A DNA stretch of 53,985 nt from JAVBNC01 sp031551765 (GCA_031551765.1 JAVBNC010000029.1:1-53985); one strand, 5' to 3'. Positions 1-8,762 are shown, counted from the first letter of the stretch. Notes: generated by a model from the letters alone, not told the origin. A program made the numbers and translations.

Positions 1-384
1 TTCCCCCGGACCCCCATCCCTTTCCCCTAAAAACTTTGACGGGGGGTACGCAACGAATCTCTTTGATGGCGGCGGCCCCGTACAATTGCGGGTGGCGCCT
101 TTTTTGCCTTTTTCCATCACCCGCGCGCAGGCACGTTGCATCTCGAGGCGGACGGGGCATCGGATTTTTTTCCGCTTTTGCGATCCGAGAGTTACCCCAA
201 CCCCGCTTCCGCACCTCGGGATCCCGCGCGGGGGCGGTCGGGCGCAACAGCGGAAAAAAATCCGAAGTCACAGCCGTCTCAGCACCACTTCCCTCGTCAC
301 CCTGAATGGGTTCCAAGGGGCGCGCCCCTTGGCGGGTGAGTCCAGAGAGGGCGGAGCCCTCTTTGGCCGCCGGAGGCATTCTCT
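1..384 (-). repeat. Composite intergenic repeat, copy A (R2 remnant, palindrome, R1)
   Basis: This stretch has no gene and fills the space after the helicase stop codon. Read on the minus strand it holds R1 (about 390-295, with the palindromic core AAGGGGCGCGCCCCTT), then a nested palindrome with outer arms at 162-175 and 250-263 and inner arms at 182-189 and 215-223, then an R2 end (about 40-1) cut by the window edge. It matches 3497-3870 over nearly its whole length, by eye at roughly nine bases in ten. The apparent short reading frames inside it are not credible genes. Confidence 0.85.
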
Positions 385-3300
385 CTACCAATCCACCGGC
401 ACCCTTACAAGCTGCTTAGCTTTGTTGGTGAACAGCAAGTACCCGTTCTCCCGGCCGAAAAGATACAGGTCGCGTGTTACGGCCACGTCACGGCGGCAGT
501 ATTCGGTGATCTGTTCGATCTTGCCTTCTTTCCACCACTGCAGGGCCTGGAGACCGTCCGCGCTTTTGCCGACGCTCAAGGTGGCCTGGGCCAGGTTGTC
601 CAGGGAGAGGCGGTAGGAGAGGCGCTCGTGGACTTTGGCCAGCATGTCCAGGGTGGGCAGGGTGCGCGGGTCCAGGCCGCCCATGTGGGGCGTGAGCACG
701 GCATAGTCGAAACGCAGGATGTTGAACCCCACGATAAGCTCGAATTCGGCCAGTTTGACGGCCAGGGCGGGCAGTTCTTCCTGGCTGTAGGGGGTGAAAC
801 GGTCCTCGCCGGAATCGTAGAGCACGGCCACGCTCACGCCCATGCGGTGGGCCTTGTGCCAGCCGCCCACTTCCTCGGCGGAAAGGCGGGTTTCCACATC
901 CAAAACGGCGTAGCGGGCCGGGACGCGGGCAGGGTCGGGACGGGGGGCTTGCGTCATGGGGGAAACTCCTTGGGGGGGCGCTCCTTGGGCGGAAGGCGGG
1001 ATGAAAGGCGCGCCGGATGAAACGGGACGCGGCGGCGGGGGCACGGGCGCGGAAAGGTCCACGGGTTGCGCGTCCGGCGCGGCGGCCATGACGGCTTCCA
1101 GCAGGAAACGCGCCCCGGCCTTGTCTATGGGGCGGTTGCCGGAACCGCACTTGGGCGAATGCACGCAGGCCGGGCAGCCGGTTTCGCAGGGGCAGGACGT
1201 GACCACGTCCAGGGTGCGGGCGAACAGCTCGTCCGCTTTGGCAAAGGCTTCGCGGGAAAGGCCCGCGCCGCCGGGCAGGCCGTCGTAGATGAACACGGCC
1301 GGGGCCGCCACCTGGGGGTGCATGGGTGTGGAAATGCCGCCCAAATCGTTGCGGTCCGTCATGACCAGCAGAGGCAGAATGCCGATAGCCGCGTGCTCCA
1401 GGGCGTGGATGGCGCCCATGAAATGCAGCAGGGCCTCTTCCGTGGCGCGCTGGGCGGCCTCCGGTATGGTGAACCACAGGCCCTCGGTTTCAAAGACGTT
1501 GGGGGGAAAGTCCAGGGGCACGACGCCCAGCAGGCGGCCGTCGCGGGTGGCGCGCTTTTCGTAGCCGGTGATATATTCCGTGACCCGCAGTTTGCCGAAG
1601 GAGACGAGGCTGCCGCCCACCGTGCGCGTGGCGGCCAGGCTGAGAATTTCCGTGGTCTTGTTGCCCCTGGCGCGGGTGTAGTAGGCGGGCTTGCCGGGCG
1701 CCACGCGCACGGTGCGGCCGGGCAGGTCCAGTTCCGTGACCACGTAGCTTCTGCCCCGGTGCAGGTACACCGCGCCGGGGTGGGCTTCGCGCATGGCGCG
1801 GCCCGCGTCCACGCTGCCGATGACCGCGCCGCCCTGGTCCTGAATGACCAGGCTGGCCCCGGCCCCGCGCAGGTCCACGTGGCGCTGCGGCCGCTTTCTG
1901 GCCGCGTGCAGGGTGGCCCCGTCCGCCGAGCGCAGCAGCAGGCCGTCCGCTTCCAGCCTGGACAGGGCTTCCCGCGCGCCCTCGCTCGAGAGCCAGGCCG
2001 CGTCCGCGCCCTGGGGTTTCAGGGGGTATTCGGCGGCGGCGCATTCCAGATGGCGTTCCAGAATGACGGGGTTTTCCGGGTTGCACACGGCGCGCTCCGG
2101 CGGCCGGGAGAAAAACTCCGCCCCGTGGCGCACGATGTACTGGTCCAGAGCGTCTTCTTGAGCAATCAGAGCGACGGCGGATTCCTGCCGGGCGCGGCCC
2201 ACGCGGCCGCCCCGCTGCAAAGTGGCCATGATGGTGCCGGGGTAGCCCACCAGGATGCACAGGTCCAGCGTCCCGATATCGATGCCCAGTTCCAGCGCGC
2301 TGGTGGTGATGACGGCCAAAAGCTCGCCGGAAGCCATGCGCGCCTCTATGCCGCGCCGCTCTTCCGGCAGGAACCCGGCCCGGTAGGCGCTGATGCGCTT
2401 GGCGTACGGCCCGGACTGCTCCGCCGCCCAGATGCTGATGAGTTCGGTCATGCGCCGGGACTGGGCGTAGACGATGGTGCGCAAGCCCCTGGCCAGCGCG
2501 GCGCGCAACAGCTGAATGGCCGTTGTGGCCGGGCTGTCTTCCGGGTTGATGAACACGAAGTGGCGTTTGCCTTGCGGCGCGCCGCTTTTCAGCACGGGAC
2601 GGGCGGGCAGTCCGGTAAGGGTTTCCGCCAGTTCCGCCGGGTTGCCGATGGTGGCGGAACAGGACACGAAAGCCGGGGACGCGCCGTACAGGCCCGCCAC
2701 GCGGCGCAGGCGGCGGAACAGCTGGGCCATGTGCGCGCCCCACACGCCCCGGTAGCTGTGCACTTCGTCCACCACCACCAGAGACAGCGCGGCCAGAAAG
2801 GTGGTCCACTGCTGGTGGTGCGGCAGCACGGCCAAATGCAGCATCTCCGGGTTGGTGACCAGCACGGACGGCGGGTTCCGCCGGATCTTGCGCCGGAAAT
2901 GGTCGGAAGTATCCCCGTCGTAAATGCCCAGGGAAGGACGCGCATCCTTGGGCCAGGCCGAAGTCAGCGCGTTGAACGCCGCCGCCTGGTCCTGGGCCAG
3001 GGCCTTCAGCGGAAAAAGGTATAGCGCGGTGGCTTCGCTGTCGTGCAAAAACCGCTCAATTACCGGCAAGTTATAGATAAGCGACTTTCCGCTGGCCGTG
3101 GGCGTGGCCGCCACCACGTTGTGGCCCGCCCGGATCAAGTCCGTGGCCGCCGCCTGGTGGCTGTACAGCGCGGGAATGCCCGCCGTTTCCAGCACCTTGC
3201 GGACGGCCGCGCTCCAGGGCCGTCTGGGGTCCGCGTGCAGGGCTTCGCGTTCCGGCAAAACGTGGTGGCAGGTGATCTGGCGGCCAAAGCGCGGCGAAGC

Positions 3301-3408
3301 CAGCAGGGCGCGGATGTAGTCGGCAAGGGGGCTGTCGTCCTCCGGCCGGTCTGTCAGACGAGCGGGACCGTCCGGGTTCGGAAAAGGCTGAGGGCATGCG
3401 CTGGACAT
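385..3408 (-). CDS. MrfA-like DEXH helicase (DUF1998) fused to MrfB-like DEDD exonuclease
   Basis: This 1007-residue protein joins two proteins that are separate in Bacillus (YprA/MrfA and YprB/MrfB, mitomycin-lesion repair). The N-terminal superfamily 2 helicase shows Walker A ATPTASGKS (about 102-109), the box VVVDEVHS, and motif VI QRGGRVGR. A four-Cys cluster follows (CPCETGCPAC with a later C in SPKCGSG), as in DUF1998 helicases, where it binds iron-sulfur or zinc. After a Pro-rich linker of about 50 residues comes an RNase H-like exonuclease with the acidic set LDVET, GFNILRFDYAVL and YCRRDVAVT. The start at 3408 is chosen because AAGAGGG lies just upstream; the frame stays open 36 codons further, but only into the repeat. 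Role in DNA-damage repair is inferred from the family. The linker also holds a possible internal start. Confidence 0.85.
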   Translation of the reverse strand: MSSACPQPFPNPDGPARLTDRPEDDSPLADYIRALLASPRFGRQITCHHVLPEREALHADPRRPWSAAVRKVLETAGIPALYSHQAAATDLIRAGHNVVAATPTASGKSLIYNLPVIERFLHDSEATALYLFPLKALAQDQAAAFNALTSAWPKDARPSLGIYDGDTSDHFRRKIRRNPPSVLVTNPEMLHLAVLPHHQQWTTFLAALSLVVVDEVHSYRGVWGAHMAQLFRRLRRVAGLYGASPAFVSCSATIGNPAELAETLTGLPARPVLKSGAPQGKRHFVFINPEDSPATTAIQLLRAALARGLRTIVYAQSRRMTELISIWAAEQSGPYAKRISAYRAGFLPEERRGIEARMASGELLAVITTSALELGIDIGTLDLCILVGYPGTIMATLQRGGRVGRARQESAVALIAQEDALDQYIVRHGAEFFSRPPERAVCNPENPVILERHLECAAAEYPLKPQGADAAWLSSEGAREALSRLEADGLLLRSADGATLHAARKRPQRHVDLRGAGASLVIQDQGGAVIGSVDAGRAMREAHPGAVYLHRGRSYVVTELDLPGRTVRVAPGKPAYYTRARGNKTTEILSLAATRTVGGSLVSFGKLRVTEYITGYEKRATRDGRLLGVVPLDFPPNVFETEGLWFTIPEAAQRATEEALLHFMGAIHALEHAAIGILPLLVMTDRNDLGGISTPMHPQVAAPAVFIYDGLPGGAGLSREAFAKADELFARTLDVVTSCPCETGCPACVHSPKCGSGNRPIDKAGARFLLEAVMAAAPDAQPVDLSAPVPPPPRPVSSGAPFIPPSAQGAPPQGVSPMTQAPRPDPARVPARYAVLDVETRLSAEEVGGWHKAHRMGVSVAVLYDSGEDRFTPYSQEELPALAVKLAEFELIVGFNILRFDYAVLTPHMGGLDPRTLPTLDMLAKVHERLSYRLSLDNLAQATLSVGKSADGLQALQWWKEGKIEQITEYCRRDVAVTRDLYLFGRENGYLLFTNKAKQLVRVPVDW
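955..971 (-). promoter_or_regulatory. Possible internal ribosome-binding site and start for the exonuclease part
   Basis: Inside the helicase-exonuclease gene the minus strand reads AAGGAG (971-966), eight bases, then ATG (957-955), in frame with the fusion. A second AAGGAG lies 15 bases upstream of the first. Initiation here would give a stand-alone exonuclease of 190 residues beginning MTQAPRPD and keeping all acidic motifs. The site falls exactly in the interdomain linker. The Pro/Gln/Gly codon mix could produce it by chance. Confidence 0.4.
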
Positions 3409-3442
3409 GCCCTCTTGTACATTCTCTCGCTTATAATGGGAA

Positions 3443-3870
3443 TGCCTCCGGCGGCTGGGGGAAGGGAAAACCCCCTTTTTGAAAAAAGGGGGTTTTCCCT
3501 TCCCCCAGACCCCCATCCCTTTCCCCTAAAAACTTTGACAGGCTGATGGGAGCGCTTCTCTTTGATGTAAGCGCACCGTACAATTGCGGGCGGCGTCCCT
3601 TCTGCCTTTTTCCATCACCTTCGCGCCGCGAGGCGGACGGGGCTTCGGATTTTTTTCCGTTTTTACGATCCGAGAGTTACCCCAACCCCACTTCCGCGCC
3701 TCGGGATCCCGCGCGGGGGCGGTCGGGCGCAAAAGCGGAAAAAAATCCGGAGTCACGGCCGCCTCAGCACCACCTCTCTCGTCACCCTGAATGGGTTCCA
3801 AGGGGCGCGCCCCTTGGCGGGAGAGTCCAGAGAGGGCGGAGCCCTCTTTGGCCGCCGGAGGCATTTTCTT
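3443..3870 (-). repeat. Composite intergenic repeat, copy B (R1, palindrome, R2)
   Basis: This gene-free interval between miaB and the helicase holds, in minus-strand order, R1 (3866-3778), a nested palindrome with arms at 3735-3748 and 3647-3660, and R2 (3540-3443). It is a second copy of the element at 1-384, in the same orientation, so the helicase gene is flanked by direct repeats of about 380 bp. The R2 end (CCGGAGGC on the minus strand) comes about 35 bases before the helicase start codon. Confidence 0.85.
3455..3508 (-). repeat. R2 hairpin, 26-bp perfect stem with 2-base loop
   Basis: Bases 3455-3480 pair perfectly with 3483-3508, leaving a two-base loop. The arm is built of short runs (G5 A2 G3 A4 C5 T5). 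It lies in the presumed 5' untranslated region of the helicase gene. The same hairpin recurs at 34664-34717 and, with a bulge, at 9756-9807, each time just before a start codon. Confidence 0.9.
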
Positions 3871-5232
3871 CTACCACCCCTCGCCGCACTGCTCGCCGCG
3901 CAACGCGTGCATGCCCGCCTCCGTCACGCGCGTGGGCAACATGGCGCCTCGCCAGCCTTTGGCCGGGGCGGGGCCGGTGCAGCGCACGGTGACGCTGTGG
4001 CCGCGCTCTTCTTTGCCGGACCAGAGTTCGCCGCCCTGACCGTCTGACGGACAGAGGTCTTCCAGGAGCACGGTGACGGTTTCGCCCACCAGGCCTTTCA
4101 GGATTCCCCAGGCGTAATTGTACTGCCAGTCCTGGAGACGCGCGAGACGGGCCAGCTTGGCGGGCTTGTCCAGCTTGTCCGGCAGCAGAGCGGCCTTGGT
4201 GCCGGGGCGGTCGGAATAGGCGAAGGAAAAACTGCCCGCGAATCCTATTTCCCGCAAGAAAGACATGGTTTGTTCGAAATCTTCCTCGGTTTCGCCGGGG
4301 AAGCCGACGATGACGTCGGTGGAAAGATGGATACCCGGCCGGGCGGCGCGCAGACGGTCCACGATGGAGCGGAAACGCTCGCAATCGTAGCGGCGGCCCA
4401 TGAGCTTGAGAATGCGGTTGGAGCCGGATTGCAGAGGCAGGTGCAGACGGGACGCCAGCACGGGCAGGTCGCGGAAAGCCTGGATGACGTCGTCGCCCAA
4501 ATCCTTGGGATGGGCGGTGACGAAACGCAGCCGCGCCAGGCCCGGCAGCGCGGCCACTTGGTGCAGGAGATCGGAAAAGCTTGCGCCTCCCGAACCGCCG
4601 TCCAGGCCGTAGGCGTTGACGTTCTGGCCCAGCAGGGTGATTTCGCGGGTTCCGCGTTCCAAAAGGGCGCGGCATTCGTCCAGCACGGCCTGGGGGGCGC
4701 GGGAACGCTGGCGGCCGCGCACGTAGGGCACGATGCAGTAGGCGCAGTAGTTGTCGCAGCCCTGCATGATGGAGACGAAGGCGGAAGGCGGGGCGGTTTC
4801 CGTGGCGGACCAGCGGGTGTCGCGCTCTTCGTACTGGTCCGCGAAATCCAGCAGGCTGATGCGCAGGGAACGCTGATGCGCCAGGCGGTCTATGGCCTGG
4901 GGCGCGGACGCGATGCCGTCGGAACCGAACACCAGCCGCACCTGGGAAAAGCGGGAAAACAGCTTTTTGCCCACCTGCTGGGCCACGCAGCCGCCCACGC
5001 CGATAAGAATGTCCGGGCTGTTGCCCGTGAGGTGGCGGATGCGGCCCAGTTCGCTGTAAACCTTGTGTTCCGCCTTGTCGCGCACGGAGCAGGTGTTGAG
5101 AATGTACACCCCGGCCTCGCCGAAGGGGGCCTCGGAAAAGCCCAGGCCCGTGAGGGAACGTCGCAGCCAGTCCGAATCCGCCACGTTCATCTGGCAGCCG
5201 AAGGTAATGATGTGAAAAGTTCTGTCGGTCAT
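3871..5232 (-). CDS. miaB: tRNA-2-methylthio-N6-dimethylallyladenosine synthase MiaB
   Basis: The 453-residue product is a radical-SAM methylthiotransferase that adds the 2-methylthio group to i6A37 of tRNAs reading UNN codons. The N-terminal domain starts TFGCQMNVADS and supplies three Cys ligands (FGCQ, NTCSVRD, GVGGCVAQ) for the auxiliary 4Fe-4S cluster. The radical-SAM cluster motif is CDNYCAYC followed by IVPYVRGRQRSR, typical of MiaB. A TRAM-like RNA-binding region closes the protein. The FGCQMN start distinguishes it from the RimO paralogue at 37739-39034, which has LGCPKN. It diverges from livJ across 129 bp. Confidence 0.95.
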   Translation of the reverse strand: MTDRTFHIITFGCQMNVADSDWLRRSLTGLGFSEAPFGEAGVYILNTCSVRDKAEHKVYSELGRIRHLTGNSPDILIGVGGCVAQQVGKKLFSRFSQVRLVFGSDGIASAPQAIDRLAHQRSLRISLLDFADQYEERDTRWSATETAPPSAFVSIMQGCDNYCAYCIVPYVRGRQRSRAPQAVLDECRALLERGTREITLLGQNVNAYGLDGGSGGASFSDLLHQVAALPGLARLRFVTAHPKDLGDDVIQAFRDLPVLASRLHLPLQSGSNRILKLMGRRYDCERFRSIVDRLRAARPGIHLSTDVIVGFPGETEEDFEQTMSFLREIGFAGSFSFAYSDRPGTKAALLPDKLDKPAKLARLARLQDWQYNYAWGILKGLVGETVTVLLEDLCPSDGQGGELWSGKEERGHSVTVRCTGPAPAKGWRGAMLPTRVTEAGMHALRGEQCGEGW

Positions 5233-5361
5233 AGGGGCCTCAGGACTACGGTATTCGGAATGCTAAGGCAAGAGGCGCGTTTTGCGGCTTGCCAGACGGC
5301 GCTTTTTCCCGCAGAATAATACGTTCTTCCCAGCAATCACCATTCGTTCAGGAGGCTCTCC

Positions 5362-6489
5362 ATGAAACGTTCCGCGCGCCTGGCGCTTGTTGCCGTTCTC
5401 TTTGTTCTCGGCCTGTGGCTGCCCGCCTTTGCCGGGGAAATCAAAATCGGCCTGATGTGCCCGCTCACCGGCCCCAACGCCAGCGAAGGCCAGGACATGC
5501 GCAAGGTGGTGGAACTGCTGGCCGAGGAAGTGAACAAGGCCGGGGGCATCAAGGGCGACACCGTGCGCATTCTTGTGGAAGACGACGCTTCCGACCCGCG
5601 CACCGCGGCCCTGGTGGCCCAGCGGCTCAGCGCTTCCGGGGTTCCGGCCGTCATCGGCACCTACGGCTCGGCCATAACCGAGGCTTCCCAGAACATTTAC
5701 GACGAGGCGGGCATTGTGCAGGTGGCCACCGGGTCCACGTCCGTGCGCCTGACCTCCAAGGGCTACAAGCTGTTTTTCCGCACCAGCCCGCGCGACGACG
5801 ACCAGGGCCGGGTGCTGGCGGAAACCGTGAAAAAACTGGGCGTGAAACGCCTGGCCGTGCTGCACGACAGCAGCGCCTACGCCAAGGGCCTGGCGGACGA
5901 AGCCCAGGCCGCGCTGAAGAAAATCGGCGGCGCGCAGGTGGTGTTCTTTGACGCCATCAAGCCCCGCGAGCAGGACTACAGCGCCGCGCTGACCAAAATC
6001 AAGGGCGCGGACCCGGACTTGATCCTGTTCACCGGCTACTACGGGGAAGCCGGGCTGCTGCTGCGCCAGATGCGGGAAATGAAGTGGTCCGTGCCCATGC
6101 TGGGCGGGGACGCGGCCAACAACACCAAGCTGGTGGAAATAGCGGGCAGGGAAGCGGCCACGGGCTACCGTTTCGTTTCCCCGCCCATGCCGGGCGATTT
6201 GGATTCCCCGGACGCCAAGGCTTTCCTGGCGGCATACAGCGCCAAGTATTCCTCCACGCCCAGCTCCATCTGGCCCGTGGCGGGCGGCGACGCCTTCAAG
6301 GTGCTGGTAAAGGCCATAGAAGCCAAGGGCGCCAAGCCCAAGGACATAGCGGCCTACCTGCATGGCGGCCTGAAAAATTTCTCCGGCCTGACCGGCCCCA
6401 TTTCCTTTGACGCCAAGGGCGACCGTATCGGCGACATCTACCGCCTGTACCAGACGGACGCCAACGGGAAATTCGTGCTGCAGAAATAA
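5362..6489 (+). CDS. livJ: Branched-chain amino-acid ABC transporter, periplasmic binding protein
   Basis: The 375-residue protein starts with a Sec signal peptide (basic MKRSAR, hydrophobic core, cleavage near AFAG at about 25). The mature part opens with EIKIGLMCPLTGPNA, the hallmark of LivJ/LivK type I periplasmic binding proteins, and keeps the family fold throughout (AVIGTYGSAITE, VATGSTS, FRTSPRDDDQGR). It captures leucine, isoleucine, valine or a related amino acid for the permease encoded next. The start follows AGGAGG by seven bases. It is the first gene of livJHMGF; a strong hairpin separates it from livH, which usually lets the binding protein be made in excess. Confidence 0.93.
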   Translation: MKRSARLALVAVLFVLGLWLPAFAGEIKIGLMCPLTGPNASEGQDMRKVVELLAEEVNKAGGIKGDTVRILVEDDASDPRTAALVAQRLSASGVPAVIGTYGSAITEASQNIYDEAGIVQVATGSTSVRLTSKGYKLFFRTSPRDDDQGRVLAETVKKLGVKRLAVLHDSSAYAKGLADEAQAALKKIGGAQVVFFDAIKPREQDYSAALTKIKGADPDLILFTGYYGEAGLLLRQMREMKWSVPMLGGDAANNTKLVEIAGREAATGYRFVSPPMPGDLDSPDAKAFLAAYSAKYSSTPSSIWPVAGGDAFKVLVKAIEAKGAKPKDIAAYLHGGLKNFSGLTGPISFDAKGDRIGDIYRLYQTDANGKFVLQK

Positions 6490-6501
6490 CGCGGCATTTT
6501 T

Positions 6502-6542
6502 GGGGCCGGGCTTGGGAAGCGCTTTTTCCCAAGCCCGGCCCC
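6502..6542 (+). terminator. Intercistronic hairpin between livJ and livH
   Basis: A perfect 17-bp stem (6502-6518 with 6526-6542) and a seven-base loop occupy the livJ-livH gap. No T run follows; the ribosome-binding GGAG of livH comes directly after. The likely role is partial attenuation or protection of the livJ 3' end, setting the binding protein above the membrane parts. Confidence 0.75.
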
Positions 6543-6552
6543 GGAGTGAACA

Positions 6553-7692
6553 ATGGAAGAGTTCTTATTGCAGCTTGGCAACGGCCTGGCCGTGGGGGGC
6601 ATTTACGCCCTGATAGCCCTTGGCTACACCATGGTTTACGGCGTGCTCAAGCTCATCAACTTCGCGCACGGCGAGCTGTTCGCCCTGGGTTCGTACCTGG
6701 GGCTGACGGCGCTTGTGCCGCTGGGCGTGGCCGGGGGGAACGTGTCCATCAGCGCGGTGGCCCTGTGCCTGGGCTTCTGCCTGGCGCTGGCGCTGTTCCT
6801 GGCCCTGCGCGGCAGGAAAAGCGCGTCTGTTGCGAAGGTTCTTGGCGCAACGGTTCCTGACGCAAAGTTGCCCGGCACAAAAGCTCCCGGCGCGAGAAGC
6901 GGCCGTCCGCTCTGGCATGCGCCCGCTGCCGCCGCGCTTGTGCTGGCGGCCAGCGGCTTCGCCCTGCGCGGCCTGTTCAGCGTGGGGCTGCTGCCCTTGG
7001 TGGGCGGCGTGGCCGGGGTGCTGCTGGCGGCGGCGCTGTGCGTGGGCCTGGTGGCCGTGGTGGGCTTTCTGCTGGAACGGGTGGCCTACCGGCCCTTGCG
7101 GCGTTCCAACCGGCTGGCGGCCGTGGTTTCCGCCCTGGGCGCGTCCATTTTTCTGCAAAACGCCATGATGCTGGCCTACGGGCCGGACGACCTGGTCTAC
7201 CCCGGCGACATTCTGCCCTCCAAAACCGTCTTGCGCGTCATCGTCTGCCTGGTCAGCCTCGGCCTGATGTGCGGCCTGTACTGGTTCATCCAGAAAACCC
7301 GCACCGGCACGGCTATCCGCGCCGTGGCCATTGACCAGGACGTGGCCCGGCTGATGGGCGTGGACGTGAACCGGGTCATCTCGCAGGTGTTCATGATCGG
7401 CGCGGCCCTGGGCGCGGCCGCCGGGCTGATGCTGGGCCTGTACTACGGCAAGATCCGCTACGACATGGGCCTGGTTTACGGCCTGAAAGCCTTTACCGCC
7501 GCTATTCTGGGCGGCATAGGCAACATCCCCGGCGCCATGCTGGGCGGCATACTCCTGGGCGTTATCGAAGCCCTGGGCGCGGCCTATATTTCCATAGCCT
7601 GGAAGGACGCCATCGCCTTTCTGGTGCTGATCGCCATTCTGATGTTCCGGCCCACGGGCATATTGGGCGAACGCACGGCGGAGAAGCTATGA
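6553..7692 (+). CDS. livH: Branched-chain amino-acid ABC transporter permease LivH
   Basis: This integral membrane subunit begins FLLQLGNGLAVGGIYAL and GYTMVYGVLKLINFAHGE, characteristic of LivH. At 379 residues it is about 70-80 longer than the usual LivH. The extra part (about residues 85-160) has a hydrophilic patch rich in Gly, Ala, Pro, Lys and Arg, then extra hydrophobic helices, before the standard sequence resumes at VGFLLERVAYRPLRRS. The C-terminal half is typical (AIDQDVARLMGVDVNRVI, GLKAFTAAILGGIGNIPGA). It pairs with LivM to form the channel. Its stop overlaps the livM start (ATGA). Confidence 0.93.
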   Translation: MEEFLLQLGNGLAVGGIYALIALGYTMVYGVLKLINFAHGELFALGSYLGLTALVPLGVAGGNVSISAVALCLGFCLALALFLALRGRKSASVAKVLGATVPDAKLPGTKAPGARSGRPLWHAPAAAALVLAASGFALRGLFSVGLLPLVGGVAGVLLAAALCVGLVAVVGFLLERVAYRPLRRSNRLAAVVSALGASIFLQNAMMLAYGPDDLVYPGDILPSKTVLRVIVCLVSLGLMCGLYWFIQKTRTGTAIRAVAIDQDVARLMGVDVNRVISQVFMIGAALGAAAGLMLGLYYGKIRYDMGLVYGLKAFTAAILGGIGNIPGAMLGGILLGVIEALGAAYISIAWKDAIAFLVLIAILMFRPTGILGERTAEKL

Positions 7693-8762
7693 GCGGGTCC
7701 GCGTCCGCCTCTCTGCGCGCGGTTTTCGCAAGCCCGGCGACGCGGCTGCCTCTGCTTGTCGGCGCGGCGGCCCTGTTCCTGCTCCTGCCGCAGGTGCTCG
7801 GCCCTTACCACCTGGATTTGCTGAACAACATGGCCCTGTACGCCGTGCTGGCCCTGTCCCTGAACGTCATTCTGGGCCAGGCCGGGCTGTTCCACATGGG
7901 GCACGCGGCGTTTTACGCCGTGGGCGCGTACTGCACGGCCATTCTGAACACCATGTACCAGATCCCCGTGCTCTGGACCCTGCCCCTTTCCGGCGGCCTG
8001 GCCGCGCTGTTCGCGCTGCTGGTGGCCCGGCCCATCATCCATTTGCGCGGTGACTATCTGCTGGTGGTGACCATCGGCATTGTGGAAATCGTGCGCATCG
8101 TGCTGGTCAACGACGTCATGGGCCTGACCGGCGGCAACAACGGGCTGTTCGGCATTGCCCGGCCCGTGCTTTTCGGGGTCCGCATCAGCCGTCCGGAGCA
8201 CTTCTACTACCTGATCTGGGGCTACCTGGCGCTGGCCCTGCTTTTTTTCTTCCTGCTGGAGCGTTCGCGTTTCGGCCGCGCTTTGCAGTATATCCGGCAG
8301 GACGAAGTGGCGGCCTCCGGCAGCGGCGTGCACACGGACCGCTACAAACTTGCGGCTTTCAGCGTGGGCGCGTTCTGGGCGGGCATGACCGGCACGGTGT
8401 TCGCCGCCAAAATGACCATTATCACCCCGGAGTCCTTCACCTTCTCTGAATCCGTCCTGCTCTTCGCCATCGTCATTCTGGGCGGGGCGGGCAATATCTG
8501 GGGCGTGCTGCTGGGCGCGGCCCTGGTGGTGGGCCTGCCGGAGCTGTTCCGGGACCTGAAAAGCGCCCGCATGCTCTTTTTCGGCGCGGCCATGGTGCTG
8601 ATGATGGTTTTCCGGCCCCAGGGCCTCTTGCCGCCCTCGCGCAGCCGCTACAGCGCGGCGCGCTGGCTGGGTCTCTTCCCCTGTGCCGTGGGCTGCGGCC
8701 CCGCTGAGCAGGAAAGCCGGACGGACGCGCCCGCCACACCGGCCGGGGAGGCCGCGCCATGA
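7689..8762 (+). CDS. livM: Branched-chain amino-acid ABC transporter permease LivM
   Basis: The 357-residue second permease subunit has several hydrophobic helices and the family segments ALSLNVILGQAGLFHMGHAA, LRGDYLLVVTIGIVEIVRI, LTGGNNGLFGI and GGAGNIWGVLLGAALVVGLPE. It forms the transmembrane channel with LivH. A polar tail of about 40 residues after RPQGLLPPSR, rich in Ala, Pro and Glu, is longer than in most homologues. The gene overlaps livH and livG by ATGA, so the three are translationally coupled. Confidence 0.94.
   Translation: MSGSASASLRAVFASPATRLPLLVGAAALFLLLPQVLGPYHLDLLNNMALYAVLALSLNVILGQAGLFHMGHAAFYAVGAYCTAILNTMYQIPVLWTLPLSGGLAALFALLVARPIIHLRGDYLLVVTIGIVEIVRIVLVNDVMGLTGGNNGLFGIARPVLFGVRISRPEHFYYLIWGYLALALLFFFLLERSRFGRALQYIRQDEVAASGSGVHTDRYKLAAFSVGAFWAGMTGTVFAAKMTIITPESFTFSESVLLFAIVILGGAGNIWGVLLGAALVVGLPELFRDLKSARMLFFGAAMVLMMVFRPQGLLPPSRSRYSAARWLGLFPCAVGCGPAEQESRTDAPATPAGEAAP

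Noticed and set aside
1066..3024. Long plus-strand frame (652 codons) opposite the helicase
   Set aside because: It mirrors the minus-strand gene, has low-complexity Gly/Ala/Arg/His composition and no family motifs; GC-rich third positions open such antisense frames.
3409..3516. N-terminal extension of the helicase to 3516
   Set aside because: The extra codons translate the R2 hairpin and there is a good ribosome site before 3408.
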